Shown here piece by piece: positions 53,876 through 61,983 of a DNA stretch of 64,000 bases. How positions within the stretch are numbered: position 1 is the stretch's first letter; the number at the start of each line of letters is the position of its first letter. Below the pieces are notes generated by a model. The model made no database searches. It was not told the DNA's origin and saw only the letters and a list, made by a program, of their open reading frames with translations. Both the position numbers and the translations under genes were made by a program. This DNA is from CAJXZP01 sp963974475 (GTDB lineage Bacteria > Bacteroidota > Bacteroidia > Flavobacteriales_G > Salibacteraceae), in the NCBI GenBank assembly GCA_963974475.1, contig CAXBCR010000005.1, positions 1 to 64,000 of the forward strand. The letters are read 5' to 3'.

Positions 53876-53977
53876 AATGGAAAATCAAATGGAGACCGTA
53901 CACACTCTCAAGCCAACTTTGTTGGATTCTGGGGATGGGGTAGAAACTTCAACTTTGCATTAAAATTAAATTTCTAG
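53876..53977 (+). pseudogene. Remnant of an outer-membrane beta-barrel protein C-terminus
   Basis: In one frame, without a start codon, the segment reads GDRTHSQANFVGFWGWG then RNFNFALKLNF and stops (TAG at 53975). The alternating aromatic pattern ending in Phe is the hallmark of the last strand of an outer-membrane barrel. Nothing upstream continues it, since the neighbouring gene stops at 53874. A terminator follows at 54002. It looks like the surviving 3' end of a deleted gene. Other short frames here are not convincing. Confidence 0.45.
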
Positions 53978-54001
53978 TTACAGTAAAGTAAACAGATTTT
54001 T

Positions 54002-54035
54002 AAAAGCCCATTTCTGAAAGGAAATGGGCTTTTTC
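54002..54035 (+). terminator. Rho-independent terminator
   Basis: Stem AAAAGCCCATTTC, loop TGAAAG, complement GAAATGGGCTTTT, then T run. Confidence 0.9.
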
Positions 54036-54059
54036 TATTTAATGTCGTTTGGGTTAAGC

Positions 54060-54067
54060 TACATTTG
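54060..54067 (+). promoter_or_regulatory. -7 promoter element TACATTTG
   Basis: An exact TANNTTTG match 23 bases before the ATG of the first PH-domain gene. Confidence 0.5.
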
Positions 54068-54090
54068 AAATACGTATAATACAAAAGCAC

Positions 54091-54606
54091 ATGAACGCAT
54101 TTACCAATGAAGTTTTTGAAGTGAATCAGTTGCCTAAAATCCAGCAAATTTCATTTGAAAAACTAGATGTAAAATACTTATATGTAAACTTAAGTTTTCG
54201 GTTGGGAGTAGCCATTCTAATTGGTACAGGACTATTTATGGTTAACTACATTCAGCCCATTCCGTATTTCATTCCCATTTTGGGTAGCGTTTCTTTACTT
54301 ATAATAAATATGCTCCTATTTGGATTCTTAGGATTTTATAAAAAGGCATTTGCCATTCGCGAAAAAGATATTAGCTACCGAAGTGGATTGCTTTTTCATT
54401 CTATTACAACTATACCGCTTAGCCGAATTCAGCACACAGAAATAGTGCAAGGCCCAGTGAGCCGACTATTTGGGTTGGGTGCCGTAAAAATTTATACTGC
54501 CGGTGGGAGCTCCAGCGATATCGTAATTCCCGGCTTAGCCTATTCGGAGGCCGAAAGTATTCGTGCATTTATCAATGTCAAGATAAGCGGAAATGAACCA
54601 GCATAA
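54091..54606 (+). CDS. PH-domain membrane protein (YdbS-like)
   Basis: A 171-residue protein with two adjacent hydrophobic helices (about residues 30-90) followed by a bacterial PH domain (DISYRSGLLFHSITTIPLSRIQHTEIVQGPVSRLFGLGAVKIYTAGG). This is the bPH_2/YdbS arrangement. It overlaps the next gene by 14 bases, and such pairs (YdbS-YdbT) are widespread in bacteria. The role is not well established; an envelope-associated function is likely. Confidence 0.88.
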   Translation: MNAFTNEVFEVNQLPKIQQISFEKLDVKYLYVNLSFRLGVAILIGTGLFMVNYIQPIPYFIPILGSVSLLIINMLLFGFLGFYKKAFAIREKDISYRSGLLFHSITTIPLSRIQHTEIVQGPVSRLFGLGAVKIYTAGGSSSDIVIPGLAYSEAESIRAFINVKISGNEPA

Positions 54607-56053
54607 TTTTGACCAACCGATGCGTCAAGAACCGTTGGGGGTGATTATCATTTTTTTGAACAATCTTAAAAAATGGTCGCGCGTTATTCTTGTTTTTGCA
54701 ATCCCCTATGTTACCGGAACGGATCACCGCATTTCGTTTATTAGTTTTTTAGGAATCAGCTTTTTCCTCATTGTAGCTTGGAGTTATTTAGGTTGGAAAA
54801 ATTTTTTCTTTCATTTGGCTGAAGGAAATTTCATTATTAATGAAGGTATTTTCCGTAAAGAGCAAACCCTTATTCCGCTGGATCGTATTCAATCCGTGCA
54901 ATTGCGACAAAACTTAATTCAACAACTATTACAACTCACCTCTATTGTGATTGATACCGCTGGATCAGGCAAAAAAGAGGTGACCATTAGCGCTCTTACG
55001 CAACGATATGCAGAAACCCTTAAGAAACAATTACTATCGCCTAAAAACGAACCGGAAACGCTTGAGAGAGTAGCGGAGGCACCTATGGAGGATGGGCCGC
55101 TAATTCAATTTACGATGCGTGACATTTTTAGGGTAGGACTGACCGAAAATCACTTTAAAGGAGCCTTCATGATTGTGGGGTTATTTGGGTACTTTACGCA
55201 ATACTCGGAATACATGGGTATGGAGGATGATACCCTTTGGGACGAGACATTTAATTATATATGGACAATACTGCCCATTTTCTTATTGGTATTCATTCTT
55301 ATTAGTGTGATTTTTAGCTTGTGGCGTACTTTTTTACGCTATTATAATTTATCGGTAACCGTTAAAAAGGAAGGGGTTTCTGTAAAATCCGGATTGTTTA
55401 AAATTGAAGAATCCTTCGTGCCATTGCAAAAAATTCAGTTCATTAAATGGCAATCCAACCCGTTGCGCAAACTTATTGGGTATAAAAGTCTGGCTATTTA
55501 TCAGGCGTCTCCACTGGAAGTAAACCGTAAAAAGGCGGTCAACATTCCGGGGTGTAATGCTACGCATCAAGCCATTATTAATCACCGTTTTTATCCGGAT
55601 ATTAATTCGGATCAGGAACAATATGAACTGAAGCCCGAGCGCTATTGGACCGCGCGATTGCTCATTATTTTTGTTGGATTTCCCGCATTATTAGCCGGCA
55701 TAATTTACTACTTTATGGATCCCATGATAGCTATTCTGCCTGGATTATTTACGGTAATGGCGCCCTTTTTTGTAATTCGTTATGCCTCATCTTTTAAGGT
55801 GATTATTGGCGATAAGTGGCTAAAAATTCAACGAGGCTATGTTTTTACAGAAACTACCCTGGTGGAAATACATAAGATTCAAAATACCGCCATTAAACAA
55901 AGCATTTTTCAAAAACGAGGACATTTAGTGAGTTTGAAACTATACACGGCCTCGGGTTGTTTGCGCATACCCTATATAAATGAATCTCTCGGGTATGCGT
56001 TGTGCAATAAATTGCTATACCAAATTGAAAGCAGTAAGCAATCTTGGATGTGA
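54593..56053 (+). CDS. Multi-PH-domain membrane protein (YdbT-like)
   Basis: A 486-residue protein with three hydrophobic helix pairs alternating with three bPH_2 domains, each with the pattern of a short IxxGxxxxxxTxIPLxxIQ strand turn: EGIFRKEQTLIPLDRIQSVQ, SGLFKIEESFVPLQKIQ and RGYVFTETTLVEIHKIQ. It is the partner of the preceding gene (14-base overlap, coupled translation). Known as YdbT in Bacillus; the molecular function is unclear. Confidence 0.88.
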   Translation: MNQHNFDQPMRQEPLGVIIIFLNNLKKWSRVILVFAIPYVTGTDHRISFISFLGISFFLIVAWSYLGWKNFFFHLAEGNFIINEGIFRKEQTLIPLDRIQSVQLRQNLIQQLLQLTSIVIDTAGSGKKEVTISALTQRYAETLKKQLLSPKNEPETLERVAEAPMEDGPLIQFTMRDIFRVGLTENHFKGAFMIVGLFGYFTQYSEYMGMEDDTLWDETFNYIWTILPIFLLVFILISVIFSLWRTFLRYYNLSVTVKKEGVSVKSGLFKIEESFVPLQKIQFIKWQSNPLRKLIGYKSLAIYQASPLEVNRKKAVNIPGCNATHQAIINHRFYPDINSDQEQYELKPERYWTARLLIIFVGFPALLAGIIYYFMDPMIAILPGLFTVMAPFFVIRYASSFKVIIGDKWLKIQRGYVFTETTLVEIHKIQNTAIKQSIFQKRGHLVSLKLYTASGCLRIPYINESLGYALCNKLLYQIESSKQSWM

Positions 56054-56189
56054 TTACATAACATATTGAGAACGATTTGATAACATTAACTTAATATTTA
56101 ACCATTTTCGCTTACCAATTCGTAACACATATTTGCAGCGTTGAAAACAGGTGTCGGAGCTCGTTTTCAGTTTATTAAAAATATTAGGG

Positions 56190-57341
56190 ATGAATAGAAT
56201 ATTTACGGTAGCAGTTTTACTGCTTTGGAGCACATTATCGTTTGCTCAAATCAATTACAAAGGATCATTTGGGAAAGGTATTCGGTTTAAAACCGAGGAT
56301 GGAACTTTCGGATTGAAAATTGGCGTTCGTGTGCAACCCCGTTGGGACAACGTGTATAACACAGAAACCAAACAATACCAACAGCAAGCATGGATTAAAC
56401 GGGGACGTTTAAAATTTGATGGTTTTATGCTAAATGAAGATTTACGCTATAAAATTGAGTTTGATGTGGTGGGTGGTTATGTACGAGATGCAATGGTAAA
56501 ATACCGTTTTTCCAAGCATTCTGATTTGTGGTTTGGACAAGGAAAACTTCCTGGAAATCGTGAAAGAATCGTGTCCTCAGGTAACCTTCAATTTGCGGAT
56601 CGTTCTGTATTTAATAGCTATTACACCTTGGATCGGGATGTAGGTTTTCAATTCCATCATTACTTTGAAGTAGGCGATAAAATGATTATTCGTGACGTTT
56701 ATGCCTTATCGACCGGTAATGGTATTTTAAATAAACAATTCAAACCACTTCCTTCGGTGACGGCTAAAGTGGAGGTACTTCCATTTGGGTTTTTTACTAA
56801 AAAAGGAGATTATAGCAGTGGGGATTTAGTTCGTGAAGAAACCCTTAAAATGGCTATTGCATTTGGTGCGGATTACAACATGGATTCGTATAAATCAAGA
56901 AGCCACATCGGTAGTGATTTGGGTGCAACCAAAGATTTGCTAACCCTGAATGGGGATGTGTTAATGAAATTAAACGGTTGGTCGTTTATGGCAGAATGGG
57001 GCGCTCGTAGCACACCAAATGATTCGGCAGTGGTATATGATGCTTCCGATATTGCAACCTCTGCATATTACACCGGTTGGGGAATGAATTTTCAAACAGG
57101 ATATTTATTTAAAAATAACTGGGAAGTAGCGGCACGATACGCATTTACTAATCCAGATGATTTATTGAATAGAACAGGTCAATCGGTTACTTATTACCAT
57201 CAGCAAGCAGATCATACTATTGGAATTACCAAGTATATTGTAGGGCATAAATTAAAGGTACAAACCGACTTTACCTACAGAAGCATTCAAGGAAAGGATG
57301 ATTTAGTCATTGCTAGATTGCAAATGGAAGTTCATTTCTAA
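56190..57341 (+). CDS. Porin O/P-type (phosphate-selective porin family) outer-membrane protein
   Basis: A 383-residue exported barrel; the start MNRIFTVAVLLLWSTLSFAQ gives the signal peptide, so an upstream GTG is rejected. The mature protein shows repeated beta-strands with an early GKGIRFKTEDGTFGLKIGVR and RLKFDGFMLNEDLRYKIEFDV, and ends LQMEVHF with terminal Phe. This matches the porin_O_P family. Phosphate selectivity is known for the OprO/OprP founders, not shown here. A Na/Pi symporter gene nearby (58000-59694) makes phosphate uptake plausible. Confidence 0.85.
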   Translation: MNRIFTVAVLLLWSTLSFAQINYKGSFGKGIRFKTEDGTFGLKIGVRVQPRWDNVYNTETKQYQQQAWIKRGRLKFDGFMLNEDLRYKIEFDVVGGYVRDAMVKYRFSKHSDLWFGQGKLPGNRERIVSSGNLQFADRSVFNSYYTLDRDVGFQFHHYFEVGDKMIIRDVYALSTGNGILNKQFKPLPSVTAKVEVLPFGFFTKKGDYSSGDLVREETLKMAIAFGADYNMDSYKSRSHIGSDLGATKDLLTLNGDVLMKLNGWSFMAEWGARSTPNDSAVVYDASDIATSAYYTGWGMNFQTGYLFKNNWEVAARYAFTNPDDLLNRTGQSVTYYHQQADHTIGITKYIVGHKLKVQTDFTYRSIQGKDDLVIARLQMEVHF

Positions 57342-57363
57342 AGAGATTATATAAACCAAACAG

Positions 57364-57398
57364 AAAGCCATTCGTTTTATTACGGATGGCTTTTTTAT
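57364..57398 (+). terminator. Rho-independent terminator after the porin
   Basis: Stem AAAGCCATTCGT, loop TTTATT, near-perfect complement and T run, 22 bases after the stop. Confidence 0.88.
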
Positions 57399-57496
57399 TT
57401 TCAAAGTGGTAGTTTTTTGAATTCCATTATTGCAAAATTGCAGACAAATGGAATAATAATTTAAGTCATTGACTACCTGTTGTCTTAGCGTTAATA

Positions 57497-57504
57497 TACC
57501 TTTG
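57497..57504 (+). promoter_or_regulatory. -7 promoter element of the NrtS-like gene
   Basis: TACCTTTG matches TANNTTTG and lies only 4 bases before the ATG, implying a leaderless mRNA. Confidence 0.5.
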
Positions 57505-57508
57505 AGTA

Positions 57509-57733
57509 ATGAAAATTACTTTGGAAGAAATAATCACAAAAAAGGTATTGATAAGAGCCGTGAAAACGAGTTTGATTGTGGGCACGATTCTTAATTTAAT
57601 TAACCAAGGGGATGTTATTTTAGCCCTAGATTATGAACAGATTAACCTTGGTAAAATGGCATTAACCTATAGTGTGCCATTTTTTGTTTCTGGATTTTCA
57701 ATTGCGCGTACTAATAGCTTAAGCCAAAAATAA
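57509..57733 (+). CDS. Small NrtS-like membrane protein
   Basis: A 74-residue protein with two hydrophobic helices (SLIVGTILNLINQGDVILA and MALTYSVPFFVSGFS). The pattern VGTILNLINQGD and the TYSVPFFVS second helix resemble NrtS, a short protein linked to nitrate/nitrite transport in cyanobacteria. No nitrate-assimilation genes are visible nearby, so the substrate is uncertain. Alone on the plus strand after the porin terminator. The 266 bases after it hold no recognised gene, only a terminator for the opposite strand. Confidence 0.72.
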   Translation: MKITLEEIITKKVLIRAVKTSLIVGTILNLINQGDVILALDYEQINLGKMALTYSVPFFVSGFSIARTNSLSQK

Positions 57734-57942
57734 TTACTTTTATCTGACTGGATTAATTCCAATTCCAATTGTTCCACACGTTTTAATAGTAGAATCGGTT
57801 TTTAACGCTAACCAAATCCTCATCCATACCAATTTTCACGGTATTACGTGCTTTGGCAATCTATGTTTCGATTATACCTTAGAGTGCTATTAAAAGGTGA
57901 GTAAATGGGATGAGGGTCTTTAAAATGAGAAAATAAAAGCAC

Positions 57943-57979
57943 AAAAAAATCCCCAACTAGCTTTTGCTAATTGGGGACT
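57943..57979 (-). terminator. Terminator of the Na/Pi symporter gene
   Basis: On the minus strand: stem AGTCCCCAATTAGC, loop, near-complement CTAGTTGGGGAT and T run, about 20 bases after the stop. Confidence 0.88.
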
Positions 57980-57999
57980 TCAATTTGTTTTTAGGAAGC

Positions 58000-59694
58000 T
58001 TACATTTTCTCGTTTCCAGCAAGACCTTCACTCACGTTTTCAGCATAATCAGCTAAACGTTCACAACTATTAAATAGTTCTGCGTAAAGAATTCCTCCAC
58101 GAACATTGTATTCTCCTTCTTCGATTTTAGTCAAATAGTTTTTACGTAATTTTTTACGCATTTTATCAATTTGGTTTTCTACATCATTTGCTTCGGCAAG
58201 ATCTTCTGCCGAAATTTCCCAAGTAGATAAATTGCGATTCATGATTTCAAGCGCTTTGTTTACTAGTGTTAGTAACTCATCTAGATTCTCGCGTTGACCT
58301 GGCGTAAACCAAACTTTCTTTTTGTTTTTGTTCATGATGGCGCGTCCCATAGAAACAAAAATGTCTGCAATGTTTTCTAAATCGTGGGTTAATCCAAGCA
58401 TTTTTTGAACTTCGTTAGATGATTGCCTAGATTGCTCTACCTTACTCATTTTGGCCAAAAATTCAGAAATCTCTTCCTCTAATCGGTCAGATACCTCTTC
58501 GTATTTGGAGAGTTTTTTGATTAGTTTTTCTCGTTTAACCTCATCTTTTTCCGACATTAATGAATCTAATTGATTCATCATTTTTGTAACATAAGTACCC
58601 ATTCTTGTAATTTCGTTACGGGCTTCCATAGCCGAAATTTGAGGAGTAATAATGTTTGATTTGATGTATTCTAAACGGAACTCTTCGTCTTCGCCACCTT
58701 TTGATTTCACCACCTTGGTAGCCAATTTCACCAATTGAGGTACAAAGTTTATCATAATCAATACGTTGATTAAGTTAAACATTGTGTGAAAAGTAGATAA
58801 CGCTACAGGAATTGAACCTGGGTCATTATCTAATGCTTCAAGAGAATCAAATCCATTTATCTTGGCAATTCCTTGTAAAAAGAAAGGAAATACAAAAATC
58901 ATCCATGTTACTCCAAAGACATTAAACAGGGTGTGAATTTTAGCCGATCGCTTAGCATACACGTTAGCTGCTAGCGAAGCTAGCTCCGCAGTAATAGTTG
59001 TTCCAATGTTTTCTCCTAATACCATTGCCGCAGCAATTTCAAAGCTAATCCATCCTTGGGCGGTCATAACTAGCGTCAAAGCCATGGTGGCCGATGACGA
59101 TTGGATGATAACGGTAAGTAAACCCCCAATAAGAATAAATAGAATGTAAGAAAAGTATCCCCAATCGGTAAACTCAGCCACAAACGAAACTAATTCTGGA
59201 TTATGTTTAATGTCTGGAACAGCATGTTTTAATAAGGTTAGTCCGTAAAACAATAACGCAAATCCAATAATTGTTTCTCCCCAAAAACGCCATTTGCTAC
59301 GTTTCATAAATAACATTGGAACGCCAATGGCCATAATAGGAATAGCAAGTGCCCCTAACTTTACTTTAAATCCTAAAATAGATAAAAACCAAGCGGTAAC
59401 AGTGGTACCAATGTTGGCTCCCATCATAATTCCTGCTGATTCGGTAAGCGTTAAAAGTCCTGCGTTAACAAAACTTACTGTCATAACCGTAGTGGCTGAT
59501 GACGATTGTACAATTCCTGTAATTAAGAATCCGGTTAGCACACCGAAAACTCGATTACGAGTCATGCTACTTAAAATTCGTTGAAACCCATCGCCAGCGG
59601 CTTTTTGAATTCCTTCACTCATTAACTTCATTCCGTAAAGGAACAAGGCTAACGACCCTAATAGTTCTAAAAAATCTCCAATTGAATATTCCAT
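58000..59694 (-). CDS. Na/Pi cotransporter with PhoU-like C-terminal domain
   Basis: A 564-residue inner-membrane protein. The N-terminal part contains the two inverted QSSSATT-type repeats of the NptA/Na-Pi-II family (GIVQSSSATTVMTVSFV and VIIQSSSATMALTLV), each paired with a GANIGTT or GENIGTT segment. A cytoplasmic C-terminal region (about 350-560) of charged helices resembles PhoU. It imports phosphate using the sodium gradient. The promoter has TAGATTTG (minus strand, 59717-59724) and, upstream, TTAA repeats 11 bases apart. Confidence 0.93.
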   Translation of the reverse strand: MEYSIGDFLELLGSLALFLYGMKLMSEGIQKAAGDGFQRILSSMTRNRVFGVLTGFLITGIVQSSSATTVMTVSFVNAGLLTLTESAGIMMGANIGTTVTAWFLSILGFKVKLGALAIPIMAIGVPMLFMKRSKWRFWGETIIGFALLFYGLTLLKHAVPDIKHNPELVSFVAEFTDWGYFSYILFILIGGLLTVIIQSSSATMALTLVMTAQGWISFEIAAAMVLGENIGTTITAELASLAANVYAKRSAKIHTLFNVFGVTWMIFVFPFFLQGIAKINGFDSLEALDNDPGSIPVALSTFHTMFNLINVLIMINFVPQLVKLATKVVKSKGGEDEEFRLEYIKSNIITPQISAMEARNEITRMGTYVTKMMNQLDSLMSEKDEVKREKLIKKLSKYEEVSDRLEEEISEFLAKMSKVEQSRQSSNEVQKMLGLTHDLENIADIFVSMGRAIMNKNKKKVWFTPGQRENLDELLTLVNKALEIMNRNLSTWEISAEDLAEANDVENQIDKMRKKLRKNYLTKIEEGEYNVRGGILYAELFNSCERLADYAENVSEGLAGNEKM

Positions 59695-59716
59695 TTTCTC
59701 CGATATAAATGAGTGG

Positions 59717-59775
59717 CAAATCTATTTGACCAAAGTGTATAAAGTGTCAACCCAATGTTAAGCTAACGTTAACAA
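59717..59775 (-). promoter_or_regulatory. Na/Pi symporter promoter with candidate Pho-box-like repeats
   Basis: On the minus strand, TAGATTTG (59724-59717) is an exact -7 element. Further upstream, TTAA at 59758-59761 and at 59769-59772 are exactly 11 bases apart, the period of PhoB-type sites. The site position suits an activator. Confidence 0.4.
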
Positions 59776-59828
59776 ATGCATCAACATGATGGAAACTTGT
59801 TGGGTTAAAGGACTCTAAAATAAGGGCA

Positions 59829-59866
59829 TAAAAAAAGCGACTGGCTACAGTCGCTTTTAATTTTTT
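59829..59866. terminator. Terminator of the Xaa-Pro aminopeptidase gene
   Basis: Stem AAAAGCGACTG, loop GCTA, complement CAGTCGCTTTT, with A and T runs on both sides, 13 bases after the minus-strand stop. Either orientation would work. Confidence 0.85.
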
Positions 59867-59878
59867 GTCCGAAATTCG

Positions 59879-61168
59879 CTATTTATTCATCAAATCTTCA
59901 ATTTCATCGGCTAAAATTGGAATATTGCGCATTAAATTGAAGTTTTCACCATTTTTAATCACAATATCATCTTCCAATCGAATCCCTAAATTTTCTTCTG
60001 GAATATAAATTCCGGGTTCCACAGTAAACACCATGTTTTCTCTAATTGGATCTACCCAAGAGCCTACGTCATGGGTATCTAAGCCAATGTAGTGTGAAGT
60101 GCCGTGCATGAAATATTTTTTATAAGCTGGCCAATTCGGATCTTGATTTTTGATATCCGTTTTGTCAATTAATTTTAATTTCAGTAATTCAGCCTCCATT
60201 AATTCACCTACTTGACTGTGGTAGGCTGCCAAATCTACCCCTGGACTTAAAATTTTAGTAGCTTCGTTTTTTACATGTAATACGGAATTGTAAACTGCTT
60301 TTTGACGATCCGTAAATCTACCTGATACTGGAATACAACGGGTCAAATCGGATGCATAATTAGAATACTCAGCGCCCACATCCATTAATATTACCTCTCC
60401 GGCTTTTACTTGCTTATTGTTTTCAATGTAATGCAGCACACATGCACTGTAACCCGAACCAATAATTGGCGTATAGGCAAAGCCATTCGCACGATTTTTA
60501 ATGAATTCATGGTATAATTCCGCTTCAATTTCGTGTTCCCAAACATTTGGTTTCACAAAATCTAAAACTCTACGCACACCTTTTTCGGTAATATTACAAG
60601 CATCTTGCATTAAATCCAGTTCCAATTGCTTTTTAATCGAACGAATATCGTGCATAATAGGAGCACTACGATGATACGTATGAATTGGATAAAGAGGTTT
60701 GAAGTTTTTAATAAAACGATCTTCGCGTGTTTCAACTTCCGTATTGGCGCGTAAATGTTCGTTGGTATTTAAGTAAACATTTTCTGCTTCACTCATCAAT
60801 TTTTTCATGATGGTGTCAAACTCTTGCAACCAATAAACTGTTTTTATTCCTGATACGGCATGGGCTTGTTCTTTATCTAGTTTTTCACCATACCAAATAG
60901 CAATTTTTGGACTGGTTTCAGTAAGAAATAAAATTTCTCTATTGGCTTGGTCTTTTGCATCTGGAAACAAAACCAAAATACTTTCTTCCTGATCCACTCC
61001 CGATAAGTAAAAAATATCGCGATGTTGTTTAAATGGCATGGTGCTGTCTGCACTAATTGGATAAATATCGTTTGAATTGAAAATAGCCAGTGAATTTGGT
61101 TTCAATTGCTTGGTATAATCTTTACGGTTGGCTACAAAAAGAGCCGAATCTATCTGTGGATATTTCAT
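59879..61168 (-). CDS. pepP: Xaa-Pro aminopeptidase (aminopeptidase P family, M24B)
   Basis: A 429-residue cytoplasmic metallopeptidase. The N-terminal creatinase-like domain (residues 1-170) precedes the pita-bread domain with metal ligands in order: LMDVGAEYSNYASDLTR (two Asp), FMHGTSHYIGLDTHDVG (His), FTVEPGIYIPEE (Glu) and GIRLEDDIVI (Glu). It removes an N-terminal residue before proline. It is a single gene, divergent from the restriction endonuclease. Length and motif order are normal. Confidence 0.95.
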   Translation of the reverse strand: MKYPQIDSALFVANRKDYTKQLKPNSLAIFNSNDIYPISADSTMPFKQHRDIFYLSGVDQEESILVLFPDAKDQANREILFLTETSPKIAIWYGEKLDKEQAHAVSGIKTVYWLQEFDTIMKKLMSEAENVYLNTNEHLRANTEVETREDRFIKNFKPLYPIHTYHRSAPIMHDIRSIKKQLELDLMQDACNITEKGVRRVLDFVKPNVWEHEIEAELYHEFIKNRANGFAYTPIIGSGYSACVLHYIENNKQVKAGEVILMDVGAEYSNYASDLTRCIPVSGRFTDRQKAVYNSVLHVKNEATKILSPGVDLAAYHSQVGELMEAELLKLKLIDKTDIKNQDPNWPAYKKYFMHGTSHYIGLDTHDVGSWVDPIRENMVFTVEPGIYIPEENLGIRLEDDIVIKNGENFNLMRNIPILADEIEDLMNK

Positions 61169-61260
61169 TTATCTATAGTTTTAAAAACGAGGTTCAAATT
61201 TAGTTGGAAAATTACATTTTTGGGGTATAAAGTGCGAATAATAAGTTTATAGAAATAGTC

Positions 61261-61268
61261 TAAATTTG
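61261..61268 (+). promoter_or_regulatory. -7 promoter element of the restriction endonuclease gene
   Basis: TAAATTTG matches TANNTTTG and lies 4 bases before the ATG at 61273, again implying a leaderless transcript. Confidence 0.5.
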
Positions 61269-61272
61269 ATCT

Positions 61273-61983
61273 ATGAACGAAACTGAACTTTTGACCGTAG
61301 TAACCGAGTACTTTAAGAAATCCATTTTTGAAAATCATAAGAAAAATGTTTTAAAGGAGCATACCAAATTGAAGTCTTATAAAATCAATCCAATTTTAGT
61401 TAAATACTTATCTAAAGTACTGGTAGATGATTTCACACCTATTGGAATTGCGAAGGCTTTGTTTTATCCTCGGGTATTGGGGACCTCCATTAACACCTCA
61501 TTTGGAACCAGAATTCAAAACATGTTTGTAGAACTAGGGTTAGCCCAAGGTTCGTTGATAAAAGGAATGGATATCGAATTTATTGATAAATTAGATGGAC
61601 GTAAAAAATGGTGTCAGTTGAAATCAGGACCCAATACAATCAATTCCGAAGATGTTAATCCATTACTTAAAAAATTTTCAACGGTTATTCATTTAGCTCG
61701 GACTAATGCGATTCAATTAAATAATAGTGATCTAATTCTTGGTGTATTATATGGCGAGGAAGAACAATTGAGTCAACACTATAAAAAGATAGATGAATTT
61801 CATCCCGTAATTATTGGTGAAAGTTTATGGTGTCGAATAACTGGATTTCCTAGATTTTACGGAAAGTTGGTAACTCAATTGGATGAAATGATAATTAATC
61901 TAGAAACAGATGATTTTTTTAGAGAAGGTTATACCACCTTAGCCAAAGAAATTGAAGGTTCTGATTTATTTGATTTTTCGTAA
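61273..61983 (+). CDS. Type II restriction endonuclease (PmeII/TdeIII-like)
   Basis: A 236-residue protein. The segment GMDIEFIDKLDGRKKW followed by CQLKSGPNTINSEDV fits a PD-(D/E)xK nuclease core, with Gln in the E/D position (D...QLK). It resembles PmeII/TdeIII-type endonucleases; the exact family is from memory. It overlaps the convergent cytosine methyltransferase gene by 55 bases at the 3' ends, which strongly supports a restriction-modification pair. The recognition site is unknown. It has a leaderless-type promoter. Confidence 0.82.
   Translation: MNETELLTVVTEYFKKSIFENHKKNVLKEHTKLKSYKINPILVKYLSKVLVDDFTPIGIAKALFYPRVLGTSINTSFGTRIQNMFVELGLAQGSLIKGMDIEFIDKLDGRKKWCQLKSGPNTINSEDVNPLLKKFSTVIHLARTNAIQLNNSDLILGVLYGEEEQLSQHYKKIDEFHPVIIGESLWCRITGFPRFYGKLVTQLDEMIINLETDDFFREGYTTLAKEIEGSDLFDFS

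Noticed and set aside
53881..53961. 28-codon frame beginning MENQMETVHT after the phosphodiesterase gene
   Set aside because: It is out of frame with the barrel-like remnant in the same stretch, has no domain and is unlikely to be a gene.
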